The notes beneath the pieces were generated by a model. That model was given only the letters and a program-made list of their open reading frames with translations, ran no database searches and was not told where the DNA came from. Positions 34,702-42,812 of a DNA stretch of 59,246 nucleotides are shown in pieces; within the stretch, counting starts at the first letter, position 1; each line of letters begins with the position of its first letter. The position numbers and the translations under genes are program-made. The DNA comes from Gemmatimonadota bacterium (GTDB lineage: Bacteria > Gemmatimonadota > Gemmatimonadetes > Gemmatimonadales > GWC2-71-9): the NCBI GenBank assembly GCA_003222085.1, contig QHUK01000021.1, positions 1 through 59,246 on the forward strand. The letters run 5' to 3'.

Positions 34702-35921
34702 CGCTTCACCCGCGTGAGGTAGAGCTCCCGCCCCGACCCCACGGCGGGGTCGTTGCTCGGCGCCAGCGCGAGGCGCTCGAGCAGGCCCGCCTCGAGGCGC
34801 GCCGCCTCGGAGGGGGGGCCGGACAGCTCGATCGCCCGCGCCGCCGAGCGCAGCACGATCACCGACTCGATGCCTGCGATGTCGTCGAAAAACCAGCCGC
34901 ATGAGGTGAACATCCGCAGCGCGTGACGCTCGAGCTCGTGCGGCAGGGGCCGGCCGTCGCGCTCGTACGGCGCCCGCAGCTCGGCCGCAAGCCACTCGAG
35001 CGCCGCGCGCAGGGGCGCGCGCCAGCGCTGATGCAGCCCGCGCTCCGGCGCGGCGCGACAGCCGCACTCGGCGCGCCAGCGCTCCACCCCGTGGGGGCAG
35101 CTCCACGAGCTGGGCGCGACGAGCCGGACGTCCTCCTCCGGCTCTTGCCGGGCGAGAAAAGTGCCAAAGCTCTCGACCCGGACGTCGCCGCGCCGTCTCA
35201 GGGTTTCGAGCACGCGGGCAAGGACGGCGTCGCCGTGCTTGTGATGATGACCGTAGGTCTCCCCGTCGGTCGCCACCGCCACCAGCTGGTTCGACCCGGC
35301 CGTAAGCCGCTCGATCCACGCGTCGGCGTCACGTACCAGCGGCCCGAACGCGACGTCGTGCGAGATCGCGCCATTATAGATGAAGACGGCGATTCGGCGG
35401 CCGCCGCTGGTGCGATACCAGCCGGGGAGCCCGCCCGCCGGCGCGCGCTCCACCTGATGCGGCGCGAGGATCGTGAAGCGGATGCCCTCGCCGGCCACCA
35501 CGTCGAGCGTCTCGTCGTCTACGGCCGTTTCGGGCAGCCACATGCCCTCGGGGTCGCGCCCGAACCGGCGCTTGAAGTCGGCGATGCCCCACCGCACCTC
35601 TGTGAGTTTGTCGCGGCGGGGGCTCAACGGCAGGATGGGATGATGGTACGGCATGGCGACCGCGCCACCCGAGCGACTGGCGGCGACGACGGCCGCATGC
35701 GTCCCGGGCGCGTGCCGCTCCATCCACTCGAGCAGCGTGGTCCCGAAATCGAAGCTCATGGCCGCGAGCGACGGAGCCACGGGGGCGTAGCATTCCCGCT
35801 CGATGCGCTCGTTCCAGTCGTGGTCTGGCGCGGCGTTCGGCTCGACGGGAATGGCCCCGGTCCACGGGTCGTCGCGCGGCGGCTGATAGAAATGCCCGTG
35901 GATCACGATCGACCGCTTCAA
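34698..35921 (-). CDS. GH57 protein with DUF3536
   Basis: A 407-residue GH57-family protein. Motif 1 is IHGHFYQPPRDDPW; the putative nucleophile is Glu131 in GMWLPETAVDDETL, and the acid Asp219 lies in VAVATDGETYGHHHKHGD. The C-terminal third (about 250-400) is the DUF3536 domain. Many relatives run to about 700-800 residues, so this is a compact form. Its exact reaction is unproven; given its place between the branching enzyme and the glucanotransferase, an alpha-glucan hydrolase or transferase role in glycogen turnover is likely. Both ends overlap neighbouring genes by four bases. Confidence 0.88.
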   Translation of the reverse strand: MKRSIVIHGHFYQPPRDDPWTGAIPVEPNAAPDHDWNERIERECYAPVAPSLAAMSFDFGTTLLEWMERHAPGTHAAVVAASRSGGAVAMPYHHPILPLSPRRDKLTEVRWGIADFKRRFGRDPEGMWLPETAVDDETLDVVAGEGIRFTILAPHQVERAPAGGLPGWYRTSGGRRIAVFIYNGAISHDVAFGPLVRDADAWIERLTAGSNQLVAVATDGETYGHHHKHGDAVLARVLETLRRRGDVRVESFGTFLARQEPEEDVRLVAPSSWSCPHGVERWRAECGCRAAPERGLHQRWRAPLRAALEWLAAELRAPYERDGRPLPHELERHALRMFTSCGWFFDDIAGIESVIVLRSAARAIELSGPPSEAARLEAGLLERLALAPSNDPAVGSGRELYLTRVKR

Positions 35922-37579
35922 CCCTGGAGCGCCTCCTCCACCTGGGCCAGCACATCGGGGAACAGGTCGTCGCGGCGTGCGAGCTCGGCCGCCAAGCGAC
36001 CCGCGCCCTCGAGCTCCCCGCCGGAGAGCGCCTTGATCAGTCGTTCCGCATCGTCACAGTGCAGCGTGAAGCGACGCTCCGCATAATCAACGACCGCCCC
36101 CGTCGAGATGATGAACTGCCAGTCGGAAGCCTGCGCCAGCAGCAGCTCGCGGGCCGCTTGCGCCAGCACGGGGCGTGCGGAGGGGGAGGCGAGCACCGCC
36201 GGCGCCACGTCCCAGAAGGCGTCCTCCAGGCGCCACAGTCGCTCCCACGTCCAGGCCGTCCGGTCGTTCAGCCACATGCTGTGGTCGCCGTTCGCTCCCC
36301 AGGAGCCCTCCGCCAGCTGCAACGCCGTGCCGGGGGCATGCGCCTCGAGGTGCTGCGACGCGGTCACCGCACGGACGCCGTCCTTACCGGAGTCGCGCAG
36401 CGCGCGGTACGTCGCGGCCAGGAAGTCCGCCCCCTCGAACCACCAGTGCCCGAACAACTCGGTATCGAACGGCGCCACGATAATCCCGCCCCTGTCGGCC
36501 TGCTGCGCGAGGGTCTGGAGCAGATGAACGAAATGGGAGGCATGCCCCCTCGCCCGCTCGTGCGCCACCGGCGGCTCGTAGGCGCGTTTCCCGCCCAGGT
36601 CTACGTTCGCGCCGCTGACGCGCCACAGCTTGAGGCCGCCCGGCCAGCGGATCTTGTGGAACTCGAGGTACCATTCGTCGCCCGGGTAGCCCTGGTGCCG
36701 GCTCCAGATCTGCATGGAGGAGCGGGGGTCGCGCACCAGCGCCGCGACGCTCGGGCGCACACCGCGACCGGACACCCGGTACGCCCGATAGGGCGAGCGC
36801 GCCGCCCGCATACGGCCTGCCGCCGGAGACCCGGGGTCGTGCCGCTCCGCGTCGAACCGCTCCGCGCCCAGGGGGATCTCGCCGTAGGCGCCGAGCGGGC
36901 TGCCCGCGTGCGCGAGATGCGCATCGGTGAAGAAGTAGCGAAACCCCGCGTCCGCCAGGTACTGCTCGATGCCGCGGCGCACCTTTTTCCCCCGCCATTT
37001 GCCGCGCGGCCGATAGGCGCACTCCGGCAACCAGCATCCCACCGGTGCGACTCCGAACAGGCGCCGGTGCTCCTCCCGGCCGACCGCGAGCTGGAGCCGG
37101 ATGCTTTCGTCCCGGCCGAGCAGCGGCAGATAGCCGTGCGTGGCCGCGGATCCGATGATCTCGAGGCGGCCCTGCTCCTGGAAGCGGCGAAAGGCGGAAA
37201 CGAGATCTGCGTCGATGCGCCGGAACAGCGCCTGCAGGCGGCTGAGCCGTGACCTCCAGAAATCCACGAGCGGCACGAGCGCCCCATCGCCGGACGCGGT
37301 GAGCGCCGCCGGGGCCTCGTCGCAAGCGGCCAGGCGCTGTGTGAAGAACGTCTCCATTTCACGTGCGAAGGCCGGGCTCGCCAGCTGGTTCGCCAGCACC
37401 GGCGTGAAGCCGATCGTCAGCGGCGTCGGCGTCCCCTCGGCGGCCAGCTCCTCGAGCCGCTCCAGGAGGGGGAGATACGTGTCGAGCGCGGCCTCGCACA
37501 GCCAGTCGCTGCCGTGGGGCCAGCGGCCGTGATTGAGGACGTACGGGAGATGACTGTGGAGCGCGAGGACGAACTCCAC
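35918..37579 (-). CDS. GH57 1,4-alpha-glucan branching enzyme
   Basis: A 553-residue GH57 branching enzyme, which cuts alpha-1,4 chains and re-attaches them by alpha-1,6 bonds. It begins VEFVLALHSHLPYVLNHGRW (motif 1); the nucleophile is Glu186 in GCWLPECAYRPRGKW, and the acid Asp372 lies in VAPFDTELFGHWWFEG. A C-terminal helical DUF1957-type region extends from about residue 430 and contains SWGANGDHSMWLND. GTG 37579 lies 12 bases after the glgA stop. It takes the place of the GH13 GlgB absent from this locus. Confidence 0.93.
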   Translation of the reverse strand: MEFVLALHSHLPYVLNHGRWPHGSDWLCEAALDTYLPLLERLEELAAEGTPTPLTIGFTPVLANQLASPAFAREMETFFTQRLAACDEAPAALTASGDGALVPLVDFWRSRLSRLQALFRRIDADLVSAFRRFQEQGRLEIIGSAATHGYLPLLGRDESIRLQLAVGREEHRRLFGVAPVGCWLPECAYRPRGKWRGKKVRRGIEQYLADAGFRYFFTDAHLAHAGSPLGAYGEIPLGAERFDAERHDPGSPAAGRMRAARSPYRAYRVSGRGVRPSVAALVRDPRSSMQIWSRHQGYPGDEWYLEFHKIRWPGGLKLWRVSGANVDLGGKRAYEPPVAHERARGHASHFVHLLQTLAQQADRGGIIVAPFDTELFGHWWFEGADFLAATYRALRDSGKDGVRAVTASQHLEAHAPGTALQLAEGSWGANGDHSMWLNDRTAWTWERLWRLEDAFWDVAPAVLASPSARPVLAQAARELLLAQASDWQFIISTGAVVDYAERRFTLHCDDAERLIKALSGGELEGAGRLAAELARRDDLFPDVLAQVEEALQG

Positions 37580-37590
37580 CGCGTTCCCGC

Positions 37591-39156
37591 TCAAGTGGAG
37601 GCCGACCGCACCGCGAGCGCGCGGGCGTACAAGGCGAGATACTGCTCGGCGGAGCGGTGCCAGCCGAACTGCTGAGCCATCGCCCCCCGCACCAGCTTCC
37701 GCCACGCGGTCCGGTCGGCGTAGCATTCCACCGCCCGGCGCACCGCCCGGGCGAGCGCCGCCGGTGAGTACTCGTCGAACAGGAACCCACTCACCCCGTC
37801 GATGATGCTGTCCTTGAGCCCGCCCACCCGGCGGGCGACGGGGACCGCACCGTAGTGCTGCGCGCGCATCTGCGTCAGGCCGCACGGCTCGTACAGCGAC
37901 GGCATGAGCAGCGCGTCGGCGCCGGCCAGCAGCCGGTGCTCGAGGCGATCGGTGAACATAAACTCGACCGCGACACGATCGGGCGCCGCGGCGGCGATGT
38001 TCCCCAACGCCTCGTGGTACCGATGCTCCCCGGCTCCCAGAAAGATGAACTGCGCGTCCGACGTCCCCAGGAGATCGGCGCCGAGCACCAGGTCGAGTCC
38101 CTTCTGGGCCACCATGCGCGCGCTCATCCCGAAGAGCGGCGTGTGTCCCCGCTGCGCCAGGCCGTAGGCCCGCTGCAGCGCCGTCTTGCACCGCCGCTTC
38201 CCGGAGAGATCCTCACTCGAATAATTCCCCGTGAGCTCCGGGTCGGTCTCCGGGTTCCACAGATCCGGATCGATGCCGTTCAGGATCCCCACCAGCCGGT
38301 CGCCGAGCTCGGTGAACCTGTCGTGCAGCCCAAACCCGCCTTCCGCCGTGCGCAGCTCCTCTGCGTGGGAGGGGCTGACGGTCACGACGACGTCGGAGTG
38401 AGCCATCCCGCCCTTGAGCGCATTCATCCGGCCGTACCACTCGAACACGTCGGCGTTGTACAGCTCGGCGGGAAGACCCAACTCCGCCAGGGTCTCGGGC
38501 GGGAAGTGTCCCTGAAAGCCGGCGTTGTGCACCGACGTCACGACCGCGAGCCGCTCGTGGAACGGCTCGCTGGCGAACGCGGTCCGCAGGTACACCGGCG
38601 CCAACGCGGTGTGCCAGTCGTGCGCGTGCAGCACCTGTGTCTCCGGAGCGATCTCGGGAAGGGCCGTCAGCGCGGCCAGACTGAAGAACGCGAACCGTCG
38701 GGCGTTGTCCGGATAGTCTCCGCCGTTATCCCCGTAGATCCCCGCCCGGTCGAAGAAATCGGGATGCTCGATGAAAAACACGCGGGGACCGGGGCTCGGG
38801 AGTCGGGCCTCGTACAGCCAACCCCGCTCCGTGTGGCCGCCGAGGGTGACCGTGAGCGGATGCCCCGTCCGCTCGAGCGACGGCGTGGTCTCGCGCACGA
38901 TCTGATACAGCGGCATGATCACCGTCGTGGGCATGCCGGCAGCCGCCTGGCAGCTCGCCAGACCGCTCACGGCCTCGCCCAGCCCACCGGTGCGGGCAAA
39001 CGGCCAGTACTCGGCCGTCAGATGGGTGACGCCGATCCGCTCGGCCGGATCGATCTGGGGCCGCGGCGCCGCGGCGGCCGCCGCCCGGCGTGGCTGCGCG
39101 GGGCTCCGCCGCCGGGACTTCGGGGCTGGTGTTGTCGCGCCCATGGGCGCCTCCAC
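37591..39156 (-). CDS. glgA: Glycogen synthase (GT5)
   Basis: A 521-residue GT5 enzyme that extends alpha-1,4-glucan from ADP-glucose. After an Ala/Pro/Arg-rich leader of about 40 residues comes HLTAEYWPFARTGGLGEAVS; this is the ADP-glucose-binding loop, but the canonical Lys of KxGGL is Arg here. HAHDWHTALAPVYL, GILNGIDPDLWNPETDP and the SLYEPCGLTQMRAQHYG block with the catalytic Glu are intact. The start could be ATG 39156 or 39144. It sits between glgP and the branching enzyme. Confidence 0.94.
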   Translation of the reverse strand: MEAPMGATTPAPKSRRRSPAQPRRAAAAAAPRPQIDPAERIGVTHLTAEYWPFARTGGLGEAVSGLASCQAAAGMPTTVIMPLYQIVRETTPSLERTGHPLTVTLGGHTERGWLYEARLPSPGPRVFFIEHPDFFDRAGIYGDNGGDYPDNARRFAFFSLAALTALPEIAPETQVLHAHDWHTALAPVYLRTAFASEPFHERLAVVTSVHNAGFQGHFPPETLAELGLPAELYNADVFEWYGRMNALKGGMAHSDVVVTVSPSHAEELRTAEGGFGLHDRFTELGDRLVGILNGIDPDLWNPETDPELTGNYSSEDLSGKRRCKTALQRAYGLAQRGHTPLFGMSARMVAQKGLDLVLGADLLGTSDAQFIFLGAGEHRYHEALGNIAAAAPDRVAVEFMFTDRLEHRLLAGADALLMPSLYEPCGLTQMRAQHYGAVPVARRVGGLKDSIIDGVSGFLFDEYSPAALARAVRRAVECYADRTAWRKLVRGAMAQQFGWHRSAEQYLALYARALAVRSAST

Positions 39157-39167
39157 TGGCTCTCTGA

Positions 39168-41324
39168 TCAGCCCGTCGGCGGATCGTCCGCCGGCTGCTC
39201 CCCCCGCATCGCGGGGAGGTAGTACTCGGTGACGTATTCCCGCACCATGCGCTGGGCGGTGAACCGCGCGCCCGCGGTGCGCAGCGCGTGTCGCATCTTC
39301 TCTACCCAGCCCCGCGGGAGACCCTGCGCATCACGGTCGTAGAACAGCGGCACCACCTCGGTTTCCAGCAGGCGGTACAGCTGCTCGGCGTCGGCCGCAT
39401 CGGCGTCCTGACCCGCCGGCGCCGGGGGAATGGCCCAGCCGTTCGGCCCATCGTAACCCTCGGCCCACCACCCGTCCAGCGTGCTCAGCTGCGGCACGCC
39501 GTTCAAGGCCGCCTTCATGCCGCTCGTGCCGCACGCCTCGAGCGGCGGGCGCGGCACATTGAGCCAGAGGTCCACCCCCTGCACCAGGCTGTGCGCCAGA
39601 TGCATGTCGTAGTCTTCGATGAAGGCGATCCGCCCCTCGAACCGGGCCTCGCGGGTGTGGGCATACACGCGCTGGAGGACCTGCTTCCCGGGCTCGTCGC
39701 CCGGATGCGCCTTGCCGGAGAACACGATCTGCACCGGGCGCCAGGGGTTGACCAGAAGCCGTTGCAGCCGGTCGGGGTCACGAAACAGCAGGTCGGCCCG
39801 CTTGTAGGTCGCGAACCGGCGGCCGAAGCCGATCGTCAGGGCTTCCGGATCGAGCAGGATCCCCGCGCCCACGAGGTGCAGGGCTTCCTTCCACTGGTCC
39901 GCCCAGCGCCGCCGCGCCTGCTCCCGGATGCTCCGCATCAGATGGGTCTTGAGCTGGTTGTGCACCGCCCACAGGGCGGTCCCGTCCACGTCGAGGACCT
40001 TGTCCCAGAACCGGGGATCGTCCACTTGCGCGAGCCAATCCGGCCCGAAATGCGAGTCGAACAAGGTCAGGATCCGATTCGCCATCCAGGTGGCGACGTG
40101 GACACCGTTGGTGACGTGCCCGATCGGCACGCGCGCGACGTCGCGGTCGGGCCAGAGGGGGGCCCAGATGCGGCGGGACTCTTCCCCGTGGCGGCGCGAC
40201 ACCGCGTTGACCCGCGCCGAGAGCCGGATGGCCGCGACGGGCATGTGAAAGCGATCGTGATCGACCACCGGATGGTGGCCGAGGCGGATGAACGCGTCGC
40301 GGCCGACTCCCATCTCCTGCCACACCGGACCGACGCACTGCTCCACCTGCTCGATCGAGAACGTATCATGCCCGGCGGGCACCGGCGTGTGGGTGGTGAA
40401 CGCGCTCGTCGCACGCACCTTGCGGACGGCGTCCGCGAACGGGGTGCCGCGGGTCACGAGCTCACGTACCCGCTCCACCAGCATGAACGCGGCGTGTCCT
40501 TCGTTCGCGTGCCAGACGGCGGGGTCGTATCCCAGAGCCCGCAGCACTCGCACCCCCCCGACGCCGAGGATCCACTCCTGCCGCAGTCGCAGATCGGGCC
40601 CGCCGGCGTAGAGCCGATGAGACAATCCACGGTCCGCCGGGTCGTTCTGTGCGAGGTCCGTATCCAGAAGAAAGATCGGGACACGACCCACCATGACGCG
40701 CCAGGCGCCGACGCTCACGTGGCGCCCGGACAGCCGCACCGTGGCGAGGCAGGGATCGCCCTTCGGCCCCCGCACCCGCTCGAGCGGCGTCGCGGCCACG
40801 TCGAATCGCTCCTCGGCGTCTTCCTGCCATCCGTCGAGTCGCAGCCGCTGGTCGGAGTAGCCCCTGGTATAGAACAGGCCGACGCCGACGAGCGGGACAC
40901 CGAGGTCCGACGCCGCCTTGCACTGGTCCCCGGCAAGGACGCCGAGGCCACCGGAATAGATGGGGACCGAGGCGTGCAGCCCGAACTCGGCGCAGAAGTA
41001 CGCGACCGGCCGCTTAGCGAGCTGCGGATACGACGTGGCGAACCACGTACCGCCGGGCGTCGCGTCGTGCGCGGTGGCGGCCGCGACGGCGTCGTACAGG
41101 CTCAGGAACACGGCGTCCGCGGCGCACGCGGCGAGTCGCGCGGGATCGACCCGTCGCAGCAGCTCGATGGGGTTGTGCTGGGTGCGGCGCCACAGCGCCG
41201 CATCGAGCAAGCGAAACAGGGCCCGCGCGTTACGGTTCCAGCTCCACGACAGGTTGGCGGCAACGGCGGCGAGCCCTTTGATCCGATCGGGGAGGGCCGG
41301 ACCGCTCGGTTGTGGTTGCGTCAT
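39168..41324 (-). CDS. glgP: Alpha-glucan (glycogen) phosphorylase
   Basis: A 718-residue GT35 phosphorylase of the shorter Thermotoga-like type, releasing glucose 1-phosphate from glycogen. The N-terminus includes NLSWSWNRNARALFRLLDAA and YFCAEFGLHASVPIYSGGLG. The pyridoxal-phosphate lysine lies in ACGTSGMKAALNGVPQLST, and GRRFATYKRADLLFRDPDRL forms the glucan/phosphate region. It is the first gene of a five-gene minus-strand operon. The ATG directly follows a small hairpin. Confidence 0.95.
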   Translation of the reverse strand: MTQPQPSGPALPDRIKGLAAVAANLSWSWNRNARALFRLLDAALWRRTQHNPIELLRRVDPARLAACAADAVFLSLYDAVAAATAHDATPGGTWFATSYPQLAKRPVAYFCAEFGLHASVPIYSGGLGVLAGDQCKAASDLGVPLVGVGLFYTRGYSDQRLRLDGWQEDAEERFDVAATPLERVRGPKGDPCLATVRLSGRHVSVGAWRVMVGRVPIFLLDTDLAQNDPADRGLSHRLYAGGPDLRLRQEWILGVGGVRVLRALGYDPAVWHANEGHAAFMLVERVRELVTRGTPFADAVRKVRATSAFTTHTPVPAGHDTFSIEQVEQCVGPVWQEMGVGRDAFIRLGHHPVVDHDRFHMPVAAIRLSARVNAVSRRHGEESRRIWAPLWPDRDVARVPIGHVTNGVHVATWMANRILTLFDSHFGPDWLAQVDDPRFWDKVLDVDGTALWAVHNQLKTHLMRSIREQARRRWADQWKEALHLVGAGILLDPEALTIGFGRRFATYKRADLLFRDPDRLQRLLVNPWRPVQIVFSGKAHPGDEPGKQVLQRVYAHTREARFEGRIAFIEDYDMHLAHSLVQGVDLWLNVPRPPLEACGTSGMKAALNGVPQLSTLDGWWAEGYDGPNGWAIPPAPAGQDADAADAEQLYRLLETEVVPLFYDRDAQGLPRGWVEKMRHALRTAGARFTAQRMVREYVTEYYLPAMRGEQPADDPPTG

Positions 41325-41346
41325 CCGGCCTGCAAGCTAAGGCCGG
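41325..41346 (-). promoter_or_regulatory. Hairpin abutting the glgP start codon
   Basis: Seven-base arms CCGGCCT and AGGCCGG flank an eight-base loop. On the minus strand the right end touches the glgP ATG, so any ribosome-binding site (CAGG) falls inside the stem. This could dampen translation of the operon. Only the inverted repeat is seen; the effect is inferred. Confidence 0.35.
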
Positions 41347-41437
41347 TCGGGGCGGCGTGGGAAGCCATTGGACCCTCGTGAGAATCCGCTAATCGCCCCT
41401 TACGCGAGAGGACGTTCGCCCGTAGCGTGCAACGACC

Positions 41438-42121
41438 ATGACCGACCAGCAGAGCCCGCGCCCGTTCGCCCGCCGCCACCACTGGATCGTCCGGCTCACT
41501 CACTGGGCGACCGTGATCGTGCTCGCCGGCCTGATCGCGAGCGGCCTCCAGATCTATGAGGCCTACGCCCGGTTCGGAAACCGGGGCGGGCCGTACTTCG
41601 TGAGCCCGTTCGACGGCGCACAGTTCCCGCACTGGAGCCGGCTCGGCGGCTGGCTCGCGGGCGCGCTCAACTGGCACTTCGCACTGGCATGGCCGCTCGT
41701 CGCTTTCGGTCTCCTGTACCTCGGGTACGTCGTACGGAGCGGCGAGTGGCGCGCCCTGTTGTTCCGGCCGCGGGACGTTCGCGGCGCGCTCGAAATGGCG
41801 AAGTACTATCTCCATCTCCGCCGGGAGCATCCGCCGCAGGGCAAGCACAACCCGCTCCAGAAGCTCGCGTACACGGGGGTGATTGCGTTGGGCGCGCTGG
41901 CGGTGCTCACCGGCTTCGCGATCTACAAGCCGACCCAGCTGAGCTGGCTGACGGCGCTGTTCGGCGGATTTCAGGCGGCGCGGTACTGGCACTTCTGGAT
42001 CGTGTGGATCTTCGTCGGATTCACCGTCATGCACGTCATCCTCGTGTTCGCCGTGGATCCCGCCTCGCTGCGCGCCATGCTCACCGGGTGGTACCGGGGA
42101 CGATTTCCCAGTCATGACTAA
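41438..42121 (+). CDS. Membrane cytochrome b subunit
   Basis: A 227-residue di-haem cytochrome b561-type protein, as found with formate dehydrogenase, hydrogenase or thiosulfate reductase systems. Four hydrophobic segments are visible; likely haem histidines are in VRLTHWATVIVLAG, LNWHFALAW, YWHFWIVWI and VMHVILVFAV. It should pass electrons between the quinone pool and the periplasmic molybdopterin protein encoded by the next gene, with which it overlaps by eight bases. It diverges from the glycogen operon. Confidence 0.88.
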   Translation: MTDQQSPRPFARRHHWIVRLTHWATVIVLAGLIASGLQIYEAYARFGNRGGPYFVSPFDGAQFPHWSRLGGWLAGALNWHFALAWPLVAFGLLYLGYVVRSGEWRALLFRPRDVRGALEMAKYYLHLRREHPPQGKHNPLQKLAYTGVIALGALAVLTGFAIYKPTQLSWLTALFGGFQAARYWHFWIVWIFVGFTVMHVILVFAVDPASLRAMLTGWYRGRFPSHD

Positions 42122-42812
42122 GAGACAGACGCCAAGACGCCAAGACGCCAAGTTGCACGAGGTCGACAGGCGCGCATTCGTGAAGCTGGGCGTGGCCGGG
42201 GGGCTCGCCTCGCTGGTCGCCGCGTGCGGCTGGGACGGCGGGCGCCTGCTGCGGCCCGGGCTGCTCGACATCAGTCGCGTGAACGACTGGGTCGGCGAGA
42301 AGATCCTGTTCTCGCCCACTCGCCTCGCCCGGACGTACAGCACCGCCGAGCGCAGCGCGATGTTGCCGAGCTACTTCATCTCGACGATGACGCCGATGCT
42401 CGAAGACCCGGCCGCCTGGCGGCTGCGGGTGGACGGATTGGTGGCGCGGCCCCTCGAGCTGTCGCTCGACGACCTGATGCAGCTGCCGCGCCTGTCGTAC
42501 ACGGTCAAGCATCACTGCGTCGAGGGGTGGTCGGCGATCGCGAGCTGGCACGGCGCTCCGGTGTCGGCCATCGTCGAGCGATGCCGCCCGCTCCAGACGG
42601 CGCGCTATATCAATTTCGTGTCGTTCGATGCCGACTACTCGAACGGGTGGGACATGGCGAGCGCCATGCACCCACAGACGATTCTCGCGTACGGGATGAA
42701 CGACAACCCGCTGCCGGCGGCGCACGGCGCACCGCTGAGGTTGTACTCGCCGACGAAGCTCGGATACAAGTTGACCAAGTACTTGGTCTCGATGACGTTC
42801 ACGGGGCGCTGA
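42114..42812 (+). CDS. Tat-exported molybdopterin oxidoreductase (sulfite oxidase/MsrP-like)
   Basis: A 232-residue periplasmic enzyme. A twin-arginine signal DRRAFVKLGVAGGLAS is followed by a possible lipobox VAAC. The molybdenum-binding cysteine lies in YTVKHHCVEGWSAIASWHG, the core of the oxidoreductase molybdopterin-binding domain (YedY/MsrP and sulfite-oxidase family). LGYKLTKYLVSMTF is the usual C-terminal element. With the cytochrome b it forms a YedYZ-like pair. The first codons contain a three-fold 8-bp repeat, so initiation at TTG 42153, beyond the repeat, is also possible. The 3' end overlaps the convergent aminopeptidase gene by 14 bases. Confidence 0.9.
   Translation: MTKRQTPRRQDAKLHEVDRRAFVKLGVAGGLASLVAACGWDGGRLLRPGLLDISRVNDWVGEKILFSPTRLARTYSTAERSAMLPSYFISTMTPMLEDPAAWRLRVDGLVARPLELSLDDLMQLPRLSYTVKHHCVEGWSAIASWHGAPVSAIVERCRPLQTARYINFVSFDADYSNGWDMASAMHPQTILAYGMNDNPLPAAHGAPLRLYSPTKLGYKLTKYLVSMTFTGR

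Noticed and set aside
39288..41381. Very long open frame opposite glgP (and similar ones at 33259-34722, 37855-39222, 44370-46478)
   Set aside because: High GC keeps antisense frames open; these translations are low-complexity, Arg/Pro-rich and match no family, while the opposite strand encodes complete known enzymes.
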